DNA of 33,805 bases from Lachnospiraceae bacterium Zagget2. Its GTDB lineage: Bacteria; Bacillota; Clostridia; Lachnospirales; Lachnospiraceae. The notes under the pieces are model-generated. The model saw only the letters and a program-made list of their open reading frames with translations, was not told the DNA's origin and ran no database searches. Shown piece by piece: positions 1 to 7,454 of the stretch; positions within the stretch are counted from its first letter, which is position 1, and every line of letters begins with the position of its first letter. The stretch spans positions 1 through 33,805 of the forward strand of contig MSHD01000064.1 of NCBI GenBank assembly GCA_001941045.1, read 5' to 3'. Position numbers and translations under genes: made by a program.

Positions 1-16
1 ATTTTTTTCATTCTTT

Positions 17-658
17 TTAACGCACTGCGATCAGCTTGCAGATCGGACTGCCAAGGGAGGAAAATTTTTCTTCGTATTCTGTCATCACATTACCGCGCAT
101 CAGATCCTCATCATGATGCAGATCCCTGCTCACCGCGAGCAGCTTCCAGCCGGCCTCCCGCACCGACTCCAGGGAGAATTCAAAGAGATCCTGATTGTCC
201 GTCTTGAACTCGATCCGGCCATCCGGCGACAGAATGCGGTTGTAGCGCGCGAGGAACTGCGGACTGGTCAGCCTGCGCTTTGCGTGGCGTTCCTTCGGCC
301 AGGGATCGGAGAAATTCAGGTAAATCCGCGACACCTCGCCCTCTCCAAAGCCCTTTTCAATCTCTCTGGCATCCATCCGCAGAAGGCGCAGGTTCTGCGG
401 CGGCGTCTCCATCGCGTCAAGTTTCTCAATCGCGCGAAGCAGTACACTGGCATAGCGCTCGATTCCGACATAATTAATCTGCGGGTTTCTTTCCGCCAGC
501 TCCGTCAGAAAACGTCCTTTTCCCATCCCGATCTCGATATGGATCGGGTTTGGATTTCCAAATCTGCCCTGCCAGGTTCCGGCGACGTCCTCCTCCTGCA
601 CCACGTGTGCGCTCCGCGCAATGACCTCCTCCGCCCCCGGTATATTTCTCAGCCGCAT
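17..658 (-). CDS. trmB: tRNA (guanine-N7-)-methyltransferase
   Basis: SAM-dependent methyltransferase that makes m7G46 in the variable loop of tRNAs; cytoplasmic. The protein has the family hallmarks: an N-terminal MRLRNIPGA start, the SAM-binding motif EIGMGKGRF near residues 43-51, and the TrmB signature NFSDPWPKERHAKRR in the middle. Length (213 aa) is normal. I chose the ATG at 658 because it starts the typical MRLRNIPGA. A GTG two codons upstream (664) is also possible, and both lie behind the GGAAGGGGAAGA ribosome binding site. The stop is TAA, close to the window edge, so the downstream neighbour is not visible. Confidence 0.96.
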   Translation of the reverse strand: MRLRNIPGAEEVIARSAHVVQEEDVAGTWQGRFGNPNPIHIEIGMGKGRFLTELAERNPQINYVGIERYASVLLRAIEKLDAMETPPQNLRLLRMDAREIEKGFGEGEVSRIYLNFSDPWPKERHAKRRLTSPQFLARYNRILSPDGRIEFKTDNQDLFEFSLESVREAGWKLLAVSRDLHHDEDLMRGNVMTEYEEKFSSLGSPICKLIAVR

Positions 659-881
659 CTTCACTCTTCCCCTTCCGTTTTCATCCCTGCCATTGTATCC
701 GATTCCCGCTTAAAATGGAAGGAAAACTTCTCTATTTTCTGACAATAAGCCCGCTTTTCTCCCATTTTTGGTGTCAAGCGATTTTTTTAACTTTTTCCGC
801 AAAATCGTTAATTTTGTCATAAATCACAAAACATTTGTTTTCCGCAAAAAAATTTTTCGTCCTAAGTCTTTCCCCGGAAAA

Positions 882-1066
882 TGTGGATAAAGTGGATAAC
901 TTTGTGAACAACTCCATGAACTCGCGATTCCGGTCTTTTGTCCTTGTGGATAACTTTGCAGAAATGTGGGTAAATCTCAAACTGTCGTTTCCGCCTCCCG
1001 GAACTTTTTGTGCAAACTTCATACTTTGGAAATTGTCAAGCCCTTTTTCTTAATTTTTTATTCACA
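882..1066. promoter_or_regulatory. Cluster of DnaA-box-like 9-mers in a long non-coding gap
   Basis: The 665-1255 gap holds no convincing gene. It has two perfect TGTGGATAA boxes (reverse complement of TTATCCACA) at 882-890 and 945-953. One-mismatch versions lie at 891-899 and 965-973, a two-mismatch version at 903-911, and an opposite-orientation TTATTCACA at 1058-1066. A very AT-rich stretch at about 780-860 lies beside them. Clustered same-direction boxes next to AT-rich DNA are typical of bacterial replication origins or DnaA-titration sites. No dnaA, dnaN or rpmH is present, so the role is unproven. Confidence 0.5.
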
Positions 1067-1116
1067 GATAATTCAGTCAAGTTTTATATAAATTTCATGA
1101 GCCAATCACCTGTCCC

Positions 1117-1255
1117 CTACAGGTAGCTTACCGGTATCGCTCTGTCCACTCCCTTGAGCGTGATCCGTTTATCGTAAAGCCAGATCACGCCGCCCGATCC
1201 GCTGTCGGCTGGCTGATACCCACATCCCGCGCCAAAGTGCGCCTGCGGCGCGCGC
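1117..1255 (-). other. GC-rich intergenic stretch, possible 3' remnant of a gene
   Basis: Between the AT-rich DnaA-box region and the rubrerythrin terminator the base composition changes to that of coding DNA. On the minus strand one frame stays open from about 1281 down to a TAG at 1117-1119 and reads through plausible protein-like sequence such as GGVIWLYDKRIT near the end. No start codon with a ribosome binding site is present, and a TGA at 1282-1284 closes the frame upstream. It may be the tail of a lost gene or chance. I do not recognise a family. Confidence 0.2.
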
Positions 1256-1292
1256 AAAAAAGGGAACAAACCATTCCTGGTTCATTCCCTTT
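1256..1292 (-). terminator. Rho-independent terminator of rubrerythrin
   Basis: Minus-strand hairpin with a 15-bp stem (arms 1259-1273 and 1278-1292, two G-T wobbles) and a GGAA loop, followed by a run of six T at 1261-1256. It lies 35 nt after the rubrerythrin stop codon. Confidence 0.9.
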
Positions 1293-1326
1293 TGTTCTTA
1301 GAAATCCTTAAATCTCAACAAAAATC

Positions 1327-1869
1327 TTAGCCGAAATATCTCTTGAGCAGTCCCGCAAACGCACGTCCGTGTCTCGCCTCGTCACGCGCCATCTCGTGGA
1401 CAGTGTCATGAATCGCGTCAAGGTTCGCCGCCTTCGCACGCTTCGCCAGATCAAACTTACCTGCGGTCGCGCCATTCTCAGCCGCCACACGCATCTCGAG
1501 GTTCTTCTTCGTGCTGTCGGTCACAACCTCGCCAAGCAGCTCCGCAAACTTCGCCGCATGCTCTGCCTCCTCGTAAGCTGCCTTCTCCCAGTAGAGGCCG
1601 ATCTCCGGATAGCCCTCTCTGTGCGCCACACGCGCCATCGCAAGATACATACCAACCTCAGAGCACTCACCGTTGAAATTCGCTCTCAGATCCTCGAGGA
1701 TATCCTCGCTCACACCCTGCGCCACGCCTACCACGTGCTCTGCCGCCCAGCTCATGCCTTCATCCTGCTTGTTGAACTTGCTTGCCGGAACCCCACACTG
1801 TGGACATTTCTCCGGAGGAGTATCTCCCTCATGAACATAACCACATACGCTGCATACCCATTTTGCCAT
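1327..1869 (-). CDS. Rubrerythrin with N-terminal rubredoxin domain (reverse rubrerythrin)
   Basis: Cytoplasmic non-haem di-iron peroxidase that removes hydrogen peroxide in anaerobes. The rubredoxin-like iron site is at the N-terminus ([10 protein letters not shown] at residues 6-15 and CPQCGVP at about 22-28). The ferritin-like di-iron domain follows, with [20 protein letters not shown]-type and ARDEARHG helices carrying the Glu/His ligands. This domain order is the reverse of classical rubrerythrin. It is 180 aa and starts at ATG 1869 behind AAGGAGA. It has its own promoter and a palindromic operator, and perR lies immediately upstream. That arrangement suggests peroxide-responsive control (inference). 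Confidence 0.96.
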   Translation of the reverse strand: MAKWVCSVCGYVHEGDTPPEKCPQCGVPASKFNKQDEGMSWAAEHVVGVAQGVSEDILEDLRANFNGECSEVGMYLAMARVAHREGYPEIGLYWEKAAYEEAEHAAKFAELLGEVVTDSTKKNLEMRVAAENGATAGKFDLAKRAKAANLDAIHDTVHEMARDEARHGRAFAGLLKRYFG

Positions 1870-1904
1870 AATCTTTTCTCCTTTACATAATTTTCAGATT
1901 TATT

Positions 1905-1925
1905 TAACAGTAATGATTACTGTTA
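1905..1925. promoter_or_regulatory. Perfect 21-bp palindromic operator at the rubrerythrin start site
   Basis: Ten-base arms around a central G at 1915: TAACAGTAAT and ATTACTGTTA. It begins inside the expected transcription start just downstream of the -10 box at 1928-1933 (minus strand), an ideal position for a repressor. The core matches the PerR consensus in only the inner eight of 14 fixed positions, so it may bind PerR, a Fur relative or another regulator. Confidence 0.75.
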
Positions 1926-1927
1926 TT

Positions 1928-1956
1928 ATTATAATTGCTGTGTTTCTGTTTGTCAA
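1928..1956 (-). promoter_or_regulatory. Sigma-A promoter of rubrerythrin
   Basis: On the minus strand TTGACA (1956-1951), 17-nt spacer, TATAAT (1933-1928): a full consensus match. The -35 box begins only a few bases after the perR stop codon, so rubrerythrin is transcribed independently of perR. Confidence 0.92.
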
Positions 1957-1959
1957 TAC

Positions 1960-2349
1960 TTATTTTTTTGATTTCAGACAATCCGCACAGGTGCCGGAAA
2001 ACTCCAGACGATAGTCGTCGACCACACCACCGTCCCAGCGGGCATTTACCTGCGGGAGCGGATCCTGGAGCGGAACCATGACATCGAGCACCCTGCTGCA
2101 CTGCCTGCATACAAAGTGGCTGTGCGGCTCCGTCCGCGCGTCAAATCGATCCGCGCCCTCCGCGGTGATCTTACAGATCTCACCAAGTTCCACCAGCAGG
2201 GAAAGATTCCTGTATACCGTGCCAAGGCTGATATTCGGGAAATCCTGCCGGACACTCTCGTAGATCATGTCCGCGGTCGGATGGTCCTCCCGGCCCTGCA
2301 GATAGTGCTTGATCGCGTCGCGCTGTCTGCTGTGTTTTAATACTGCCAT
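1960..2349 (-). CDS. perR: Fur-family peroxide-responsive repressor, PerR-like
   Basis: DNA-binding metalloregulator of 129 aa. An N-terminal winged helix (KHSRQRDAIKHYL, HPTADMIYESV, ISLGTVYRNLSLL) is followed by the dimerisation/metal domain. That domain contains HSHFVCRQCSRVLD and a C-terminal CADCLKSKK, which together give the two CxxC pairs of the structural zinc site. The start is ATG 2349, behind GGAGGAAGACGG; the longer frame upstream of it is the AT-rich promoter and not coding. The gene next door is rubrerythrin, a classic PerR target. PerR rather than Fur or Zur is inferred from that context. Confidence 0.88.
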   Translation of the reverse strand: MAVLKHSRQRDAIKHYLQGREDHPTADMIYESVRQDFPNISLGTVYRNLSLLVELGEICKITAEGADRFDARTEPHSHFVCRQCSRVLDVMVPLQDPLPQVNARWDGGVVDDYRLEFSGTCADCLKSKK

Positions 2350-2380
2350 CCGTCTTCCTCCATCTCCATAAACAATATTG

Positions 2381-2417
2381 ATAATAATTATTATATTTAT
2401 TTTTAAGGATTTGTCAA
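2381..2417 (-). promoter_or_regulatory. perR promoter with overlapping PerR-box-like palindrome
   Basis: Minus strand TTGACA (2417-2412), 16-nt spacer, TATAAT (2395-2390). A perfect palindrome ATAATAATTATTAT (2381-2394) overlaps the -10 box. The 15-mer at 2382-2396 matches 12 of 14 fixed positions of the PerR box TTATAATNATTATAA. This fits autorepression. Confidence 0.85.
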
Positions 2418-2524
2418 GCACTTTTTTCAGGAGGTAACTTTTGGACACATTTTAACTTTTGTCCAAAAACGTGACATTTTTTTATCAGTGTACCTTTTTT
2501 CGACGCTTCTTAAAATTTGTCCCG

Positions 2525-2553
2525 TTACGGTTCCGCGTCTTTCTGTTTATAAT
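2525..2553 (+). promoter_or_regulatory. Probable promoter of the radical SAM gene
   Basis: TTACGG (2525-2530), 17-nt spacer, perfect TATAAT (2548-2553). It sits about 45 nt before the start codon. The -35 element is weak. Confidence 0.6.
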
Positions 2554-2597
2554 GATCACAGACAAGCCCGGAAACGGGCACAAAGGAGGGAATGACT

Positions 2598-3953
2598 ATG
2601 AGCAAATCATTCAAAGAATCTTTACAAACTTTTGCCCTGAATCAGGTATACAAATATCTGGAGGGAAATCCGGAAGAAAATATCCCGAAACTGATGGCCT
2701 GGGTGGACCGTCTCGCACCTGACGATTATTATGCAGAGGCGCGTGACGCAGTGCGCAAGGCGATTGATGAGAAAGGCAACTGGTATCAGCTGATCCTGAA
2801 GCTCTACGATCTGGATCCCGGCGTCCGCAAGGCAGCCTTCCAGAACTTCCTGATCAACGCAACCTTAAGCGGCACCGCGACGCAGCAGGAAATCGCAAAG
2901 CGCGAAAACTGCAATGTCCCGTGGGCCATGCTCGTGGACCCGACCTCGGCCTGCAACCTGCACTGCACCGGCTGCTGGGCTGCAGAATACGGCAACCGGC
3001 TGAATCTGTCGGTCGAAGATCTGGATTCCATTATTAAACAGGGAAATGAGCTCGGCACCTACATGTATCTCTACACGGGCGGCGAACCGCTGGTGCGCAA
3101 GAAGGATCTGATGAAGATCTGCGAAATGCATTCAGACTGCGAGTTTGTCTCCTTCACGAACGGCACGCTGATCGACGAAGACTTCTGTCAGGAGCTGCTG
3201 CGGGTCAAAAACTTTGTTCCCGCGATCTCACTCGAGGGCTTCGAGGAGGCCAACGATTCGCGGCGCGGCAAAGGTACATATCAGAAAGTACACCACGCAA
3301 TGGAGCTGCTGAAGAAGAACAAGCTTCCTTTCGGCCTTTCGATCTGCTACACCAGCGCAAACTATGACGTCGTCACGAGCGAAGAGTTCATGGATTACAT
3401 CATCGACAGCGGCGCGCTCTTCGTCTGGTTCTTCCACTATATGCCGGTCGGGGCTGATGCCGTACCCGATCTGCTGCCGACACCGGAGCAGCGGCTCACC
3501 GTCTGCAACCGCATCCGCGAATACCGCAAGACGAAAGCAATCTTCTCGATCGACTTCCAGAATGACGGCCCGCACGTGGGCGGCTGCATTGCCGGAGGAC
3601 GCTGCTATCTGCACATCAACGCCAAGGGAGATGTCGAGCCCTGCGCCTTCATCCACTACTCCGACTCGAACATTCACGAGGTCTCGCTGATGCAGGCGTT
3701 GAAGAACCCGCTGTTCATGGCCTACCATGACAACCAGCCCTTCAATGAGAACCTGTTCCAGCCCTGTCCGATGCTGGAGAATCCGTCGAAACTGCGGATG
3801 ATGGTGAACGCGAGCGGCGCGAACAGCACCGACTACCAGAACCCGGAGAGCGCGGATCAGCTCTGCTGCAAGACCGACGACTACGCCAGAAACTGGCAGC
3901 CCGCGGCGGATGAACTCTGGGCAGAGTACCAGGCCGCTAATAAGAAGAATTAA
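2598..3953 (+). CDS. Radical SAM protein of unknown substrate
   Basis: The protein is 451 aa. An N-terminal helical region of about 110 residues is followed by a radical SAM core with the cluster motif CNLHCTGC (Cys at about 119, 123 and 126) and a GGEP motif. A C-terminal Cys-rich part follows (GGCIAGGRC, VEPCAF, FQPCPML, DQLCCKTDD), likely holding an auxiliary Fe-S cluster. I chose ATG 2598, seven bases from AGGAGGG; ATG 2592 lies too close to it. The overall plan resembles the radical SAM family that includes archaeal tetraether synthase and bacterial membrane-spanning-lipid synthases. A lipid-linking role is a guess from that resemblance. The gene stands alone, and its stop overlaps the stop of the convergent amidohydrolase. 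Confidence 0.9.
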   Translation: MSKSFKESLQTFALNQVYKYLEGNPEENIPKLMAWVDRLAPDDYYAEARDAVRKAIDEKGNWYQLILKLYDLDPGVRKAAFQNFLINATLSGTATQQEIAKRENCNVPWAMLVDPTSACNLHCTGCWAAEYGNRLNLSVEDLDSIIKQGNELGTYMYLYTGGEPLVRKKDLMKICEMHSDCEFVSFTNGTLIDEDFCQELLRVKNFVPAISLEGFEEANDSRRGKGTYQKVHHAMELLKKNKLPFGLSICYTSANYDVVTSEEFMDYIIDSGALFVWFFHYMPVGADAVPDLLPTPEQRLTVCNRIREYRKTKAIFSIDFQNDGPHVGGCIAGGRCYLHINAKGDVEPCAFIHYSDSNIHEVSLMQALKNPLFMAYHDNQPFNENLFQPCPMLENPSKLRMMVNASGANSTDYQNPESADQLCCKTDDYARNWQPAADELWAEYQAANKKN

Positions 3954-5110
3954 AGGAAATCAACCGCATACTGCACTTCAGCAGCCGCTCCGCGCGCGAG
4001 TACACGCTCGTCCACCGCGAAGTGGCTGCTGTGGTTTGGCCAAGCAGCGCCAATCCCTTCGTTACGGATTCCCAGAAAGACAAACACACCCGGGACCGCA
4101 TCCTGGTATTCGGAGAAATCTTCCCCGCTCATAACTTTCTCAAAATGGGTCAGGGCCTGCTCCCCATAGTTTTCCGTGATGGCACGAATGGCGCGCGCTG
4201 AGCACTCCGCGTCATTGATCACTGCGGAGGAACCCTTACGATAATCAAGTTCTGCTTCCGCGCGGAAGGCTGCCGCCGTCTCATGAATCACACGCTCCAT
4301 AATAATAGGAAAGGATTCACGCACCTCCCGGGAATAGGCCCGCGTGGTACCACCGATCGTGACCTTATCCGGAATCGCATTGTCCGCGTCCCCGCCATGA
4401 ATCTGGCAGAGGCTGATAATGGCCGGCTCCGTTGCGATAATCTCCCGGTGAAACACGACCTGCAGATTCTGAATAATGGCCGCGGCAGCCGCGATCGGAT
4501 CGACGCCATTGTGCGGCAGCGCACCATGGGTCGCTTTGCCCCGCACCGTGATGGTGAAGAAATCCGCCGAAGCCATGCGTGCGCACGCCTCCGCGGAAAA
4601 CTTTCCCGCCGGGATATCTCCCCAGACATGTGTCCCGTAGACCGTGTCCACATTCTCCAGCGCCCCCGCCTTGATCATCGCGGACGCACCCCGCGCAAAT
4701 TCCTCCGCAGGCTGAAAGAGCAGCCGCACGCTCCCGTTCAGTTTGTCCTGTATGTCGCACAGAATCTTCGCGCAGCCAAGGTTCATCGCAATGTGTGCGT
4801 CGTGTCCGCAGGCATGCATATAGCCCTCGTTCTGCGAAGCATAATCCGCTCCGGTCTCTTCCTTCACCATCAGTGCGTCGATATCCGCCCGGATAGCAAC
4901 CGTCCGGCCGCTGCGCGCGCGATCGCCGATATCGACGACAACTCCCGTCCCGCAGAGCACCCGCGGCGCAAGCCCCATCCGGCGCAGCTCCTCGCAGATC
5001 ATCCCGCAGGTGCGCTGCTCCTGAAAGCCCAACTCCGGGCAGCGATGAAATTTCCGGCGCATTTCTATTATGTAATCACTGTATTTTTCCGCGTATTCTC
5101 TTATTAACAT
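3950..5110 (-). CDS. M20-family amidohydrolase (N-acyl amino acid / hippurate hydrolase type)
   Basis: Zinc/manganese-dependent cytoplasmic hydrolase that removes acyl groups from amino acids or peptides. Visible M20D features are FHRCPELGFQE near the N-terminus, the metal motif HACGHDAHIAM, the catalytic region LLFQPAEEFARGA, YGTHVW, and the dimerisation-domain motif GKATHGALPHNGVDP. The start is ATG 5110 behind GGGAGG, giving 386 aa, the usual family size. An upstream extension in the same frame lacks a ribosome binding site. The stop (TAA, minus strand, 3952-3950) shares bases with the stop of the convergent radical SAM gene. The exact substrate cannot be read from sequence. Confidence 0.92.
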   Translation of the reverse strand: MLIREYAEKYSDYIIEMRRKFHRCPELGFQEQRTCGMICEELRRMGLAPRVLCGTGVVVDIGDRARSGRTVAIRADIDALMVKEETGADYASQNEGYMHACGHDAHIAMNLGCAKILCDIQDKLNGSVRLLFQPAEEFARGASAMIKAGALENVDTVYGTHVWGDIPAGKFSAEACARMASADFFTITVRGKATHGALPHNGVDPIAAAAAIIQNLQVVFHREIIATEPAIISLCQIHGGDADNAIPDKVTIGGTTRAYSREVRESFPIIMERVIHETAAAFRAEAELDYRKGSSAVINDAECSARAIRAITENYGEQALTHFEKVMSGEDFSEYQDAVPGVFVFLGIRNEGIGAAWPNHSSHFAVDERVLARGAAAEVQYAVDFL

Positions 5111-5207
5111 ACATGAACCTCCCTTTTCACGAACCATTCTATCTGCTGCAGCCCTCATTTGCAAGTGTAGCTTTTATAAAGCTTTTATGAAGAATGTGTG
5201 TTCCTCC

Positions 5208-5236
5208 TTGACAAAGGCCTCCTGCCTTGTTATAAT
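5208..5236 (+). promoter_or_regulatory. Consensus sigma-A promoter of the NlpC/P60 gene
   Basis: TTGACA (5208-5213), exactly 17 nt, TATAAT (5231-5236). It predicts a leader of about 65 nt before the start at 5308. No structure is evident in the leader. Confidence 0.93.
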
Positions 5237-5307
5237 CCTTACATAAGTTGTAACAAATTCGTAATATTTCGAGAACAGATTCGTAAAGATTATTTCAGGA
5301 GGCACCT

Positions 5308-6405
5308 ATGAGAAGAAAAGCAGTGCTCATGCTTTTAACAGCGGCGGGATTGTTCCTTATCAATCCGGCCACGGCGCAGGCCGGCCAGCTGAGTCTTGGC
5401 CTGGACGGCGGCATCGCCTCCTCCATCAGCCTTGCAAGTAATGCCACTGAGGAAGATATAGAAGAAGCGCTCAACATTGCGGTCACGACGACCTACACCG
5501 GGCTCTGCGTCGCGCAGGTCAACGATTATGTCAATATACGCAGTGGTCCGAGCGAAGATTACGACGTTGTCGGCAAGCTTTACGCCAATTCTGTCGGCAC
5601 AGTGGAGGGCTATGAGGACGGCTGGTATCAGATCACTTCCGGCAATGTGACCGGTTATGTAAGTGCAGAATATGTCGTGATCGGCACAGAGGCAGAAGAA
5701 CTCGCGGAGGAGGTCGGCACGAGGATGGCGACCGTCACCACCGAGACGCTCCGGGTTCGCACGGAAGCCACGACAGAATCCTCCATTCTCGGACTGATTC
5801 CCGAGGGCGAGGAACTGGTCGTTACCGATGAGACGGACGATTTCGTCCAGGTCTCCATCGAAGAGGGCGACGGCTGGGTTTCCAAAGAATATGTCTCCCT
5901 GAGTACGGAATACGTCTACGCGGAATCCAAGGAGGAAGAAGAAGCCCGTCTTGCCAAGGAAGAGGCCGACAGAAAGGCAGCCCAGGCGGCAGCAGCGGCA
6001 GCGACCTCCAAGAGCTCCAACTCTTCTTCAGATGTGGTGATCGGTTCCGGCAGCGGCAGCGCCTCCGGGAACGCGGTTGTCAGCTACGCCTGCCAGTTCG
6101 TCGGAAATCCCTACGTATACGGCGGCACGAGCCTGACCAACGGAACCGATTGCTCCGGTTTCGTCATGAGCGTCTACGCCCACTTCGGCGTCAGCCTTCC
6201 TCACAGCTCCAGCGCGATGCGCAGTGTCGGATACGGCGTCAGCCTGAGCGAGATTCAACCCGGAGACATCGTCTGCTACAGCGGACACGTTGCAATCTAT
6301 GTCGGCAACAACACCATCGTCCACGCGAGCACCTCTTCGACCGGTATCAAATACACTTCGCCGGTCAACTACAAGACCGTGCTGGCGGTACGCAGAATCT
6401 TCTAA
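5308..6405 (+). CDS. Secreted SH3-domain NlpC/P60 peptidoglycan endopeptidase
   Basis: Exported cell-wall hydrolase of 365 aa that probably cuts stem peptides (gamma-D-glutamyl bonds). The order is a signal peptide (residues 1 to about 26, RRK then a hydrophobic core ending at AQA) and two bacterial SH3 wall-binding domains (about 68-123 and 138-197; motifs VNIRSGPS and LRVRTEAT). A Glu/Lys/Ala-rich charged linker (about 205-235) and a Ser/Gly linker come next. A C-terminal NlpC/P60 domain carries the nucleophile Cys282 (TDCSGF), His327 (SGHVAIYVG) and His339. The start is ATG 5308 behind AGGAGG. It is monocistronic, with its own consensus promoter and terminator. Confidence 0.96.
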   Translation: MRRKAVLMLLTAAGLFLINPATAQAGQLSLGLDGGIASSISLASNATEEDIEEALNIAVTTTYTGLCVAQVNDYVNIRSGPSEDYDVVGKLYANSVGTVEGYEDGWYQITSGNVTGYVSAEYVVIGTEAEELAEEVGTRMATVTTETLRVRTEATTESSILGLIPEGEELVVTDETDDFVQVSIEEGDGWVSKEYVSLSTEYVYAESKEEEEARLAKEEADRKAAQAAAAAATSKSSNSSSDVVIGSGSGSASGNAVVSYACQFVGNPYVYGGTSLTNGTDCSGFVMSVYAHFGVSLPHSSSAMRSVGYGVSLSEIQPGDIVCYSGHVAIYVGNNTIVHASTSSTGIKYTSPVNYKTVLAVRRIF

Positions 6406-6428
6406 ATACATACTACATAAGCATTCAG

Positions 6429-6456
6429 AGGCGATCCATAATGGGTCGCCTTTTTT
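6429..6456 (+). terminator. Terminator of the NlpC/P60 gene
   Basis: Stem AGGCGATCC / GGGTCGCCT (9 bp with one G-T wobble), five-base loop, then a run of six or more T at 6451-6456. Confidence 0.9.
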
Positions 6457-6465
6457 ATTTTCCTC

Positions 6466-6493
6466 TTGCATTTTCCACATGACGATGTATAAT
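6466..6493 (+). promoter_or_regulatory. Probable promoter of the hemolysin III-like gene
   Basis: TTGCAT (6466-6471), 16-nt spacer, TATAAT (6488-6493), about 67 nt before the start codon. Confidence 0.7.
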
Positions 6494-6560
6494 ATGAATA
6501 AATCAAGACATAGTTTTTAATACTAGATTATATAGTTCAAATTTACAAGGAGGAAATACT

Positions 6561-7214
6561 ATGACACATTCTGTAAAAGATCCCGGCAGCGCGCTTACTC
6601 ATTTCATTGGATTGATTCTGGCGGCATTTGCAGCAATCCCGCTCCTGATCACTGCCTCCCGTTACGGCGGCTCCGGCGCGGTACCTGCTCTGGCCGTCTT
6701 TGCCTGCAGCATGGTGCTGCTCTACGGGGCCAGCACAACCTACCACACTTTTGATATCTCGGAGACCGTAAACCGCGTTCTTCGCAAGATCGACCATATG
6801 ATGATCTTCATTCTGATCGCCGGCAGCTACACGCCGATCTGCCTGATCGCCCTGCGCGACACCGTCGGTATCCCGCTCCTCGCCCTTGTCTGGGGCATCG
6901 CGATCGCCGGCATTATAATTAAGGCCTTCTGGATTACCTGCCCGAAGTGGTTCTCCTCGCTGCTCTACATCGCGATGGGCTGGCTCTGTGTGCTGGCGCT
7001 GGTGCCACTCGTACAGACACTGCCTGCCGCCGCATTCTGGTGGCTGCTCGCCGGAGGGATCATCTACACCATCGGCGGCGTCATCTACGCGCTGAAGCTG
7101 CCGCTCTTCAACGCGCGGCATCAGGCCTTTGGCTCGCACGAGATCTTCCATCTGTTCGTCATGGGAGGGAGCCTGTGCCACTATATTGTGATGTTCTATA
7201 TCGCGCTGATGTAG
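6561..7214 (+). CDS. Hemolysin III / PAQR-family membrane protein (YqfA/TrhA type)
   Basis: Integral membrane protein of 217 aa with seven hydrophobic segments. It carries the family's conserved motifs: SALTHFIGL at the start, YGASTTYHTF after the second segment, KIDHMMIFILIAGSYTPI in the third, and HEIFHLFVMGGSLCH near the C-terminus. The His/Asp residues are the probable metal site. Bacterial members are linked to membrane fluidity or cytolysis, but their biochemistry is poorly settled. It starts at ATG 6561 behind AGGAGG and ends in TAG. Its last 99 nt (7116-7214) have a diverged copy at 11828-11926. Confidence 0.93.
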   Translation: MTHSVKDPGSALTHFIGLILAAFAAIPLLITASRYGGSGAVPALAVFACSMVLLYGASTTYHTFDISETVNRVLRKIDHMMIFILIAGSYTPICLIALRDTVGIPLLALVWGIAIAGIIIKAFWITCPKWFSSLLYIAMGWLCVLALVPLVQTLPAAAFWWLLAGGIIYTIGGVIYALKLPLFNARHQAFGSHEIFHLFVMGGSLCHYIVMFYIALM

Positions 7215-7307
7215 CCACAGAAGCACAGACCGCATCCAGTGCTCGAGCCCTCTGCCCCAAGCGCTGTATTTTCCAAAAAGCAACGGATAGCATGCCACTT
7301 AAATACC

Positions 7308-7336
7308 TTGAATCCCCTGATGCGCGGTGCTATAAT
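7308..7336 (+). promoter_or_regulatory. Promoter of the transporter/moeA cassette
   Basis: TTGAAT (7308-7313), 17-nt spacer, TATAAT (7331-7336). The predicted start near 7343 leaves a leader of about 112 nt that contains a terminator hairpin before the first gene. Confidence 0.8.
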
Positions 7337-7373
7337 TTTACCTGATAATAAATGCAAAGTTAAAATTGTTGTG

Positions 7374-7430
7374 CAGCTTTTGCGTAAGTCCGAACTTTTG
7401 GTTTGACTCGCGTAAAAGCTGTATTTTTTT
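7374..7430 (+). terminator. Leader terminator / possible attenuator before the transporter operon
   Basis: Arms CAGCTTTT (7374-7381) and AAAAGCTG (7414-7421) form the base of a long hairpin. It extends through GCG/CGC-type and AGTC/GACT pairing and is followed by TATTTTTTT (7422-7430). It lies downstream of the cassette promoter and only 25 nt before the first start codon, so transcripts must read through it. That placement suggests attenuation by metal, cofactor or protein. I recognise no known riboswitch class. Confidence 0.7.
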
Positions 7431-7454
7431 GAAAATCGTGAGGGAAAGAAAAGC

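Noticed and set aside
2350-2448. Upstream start for perR adding 33 residues
   Set aside because: The extension is encoded by the AT-rich promoter and PerR box. The start at 2349 has a strong ribosome binding site and gives the normal protein length.
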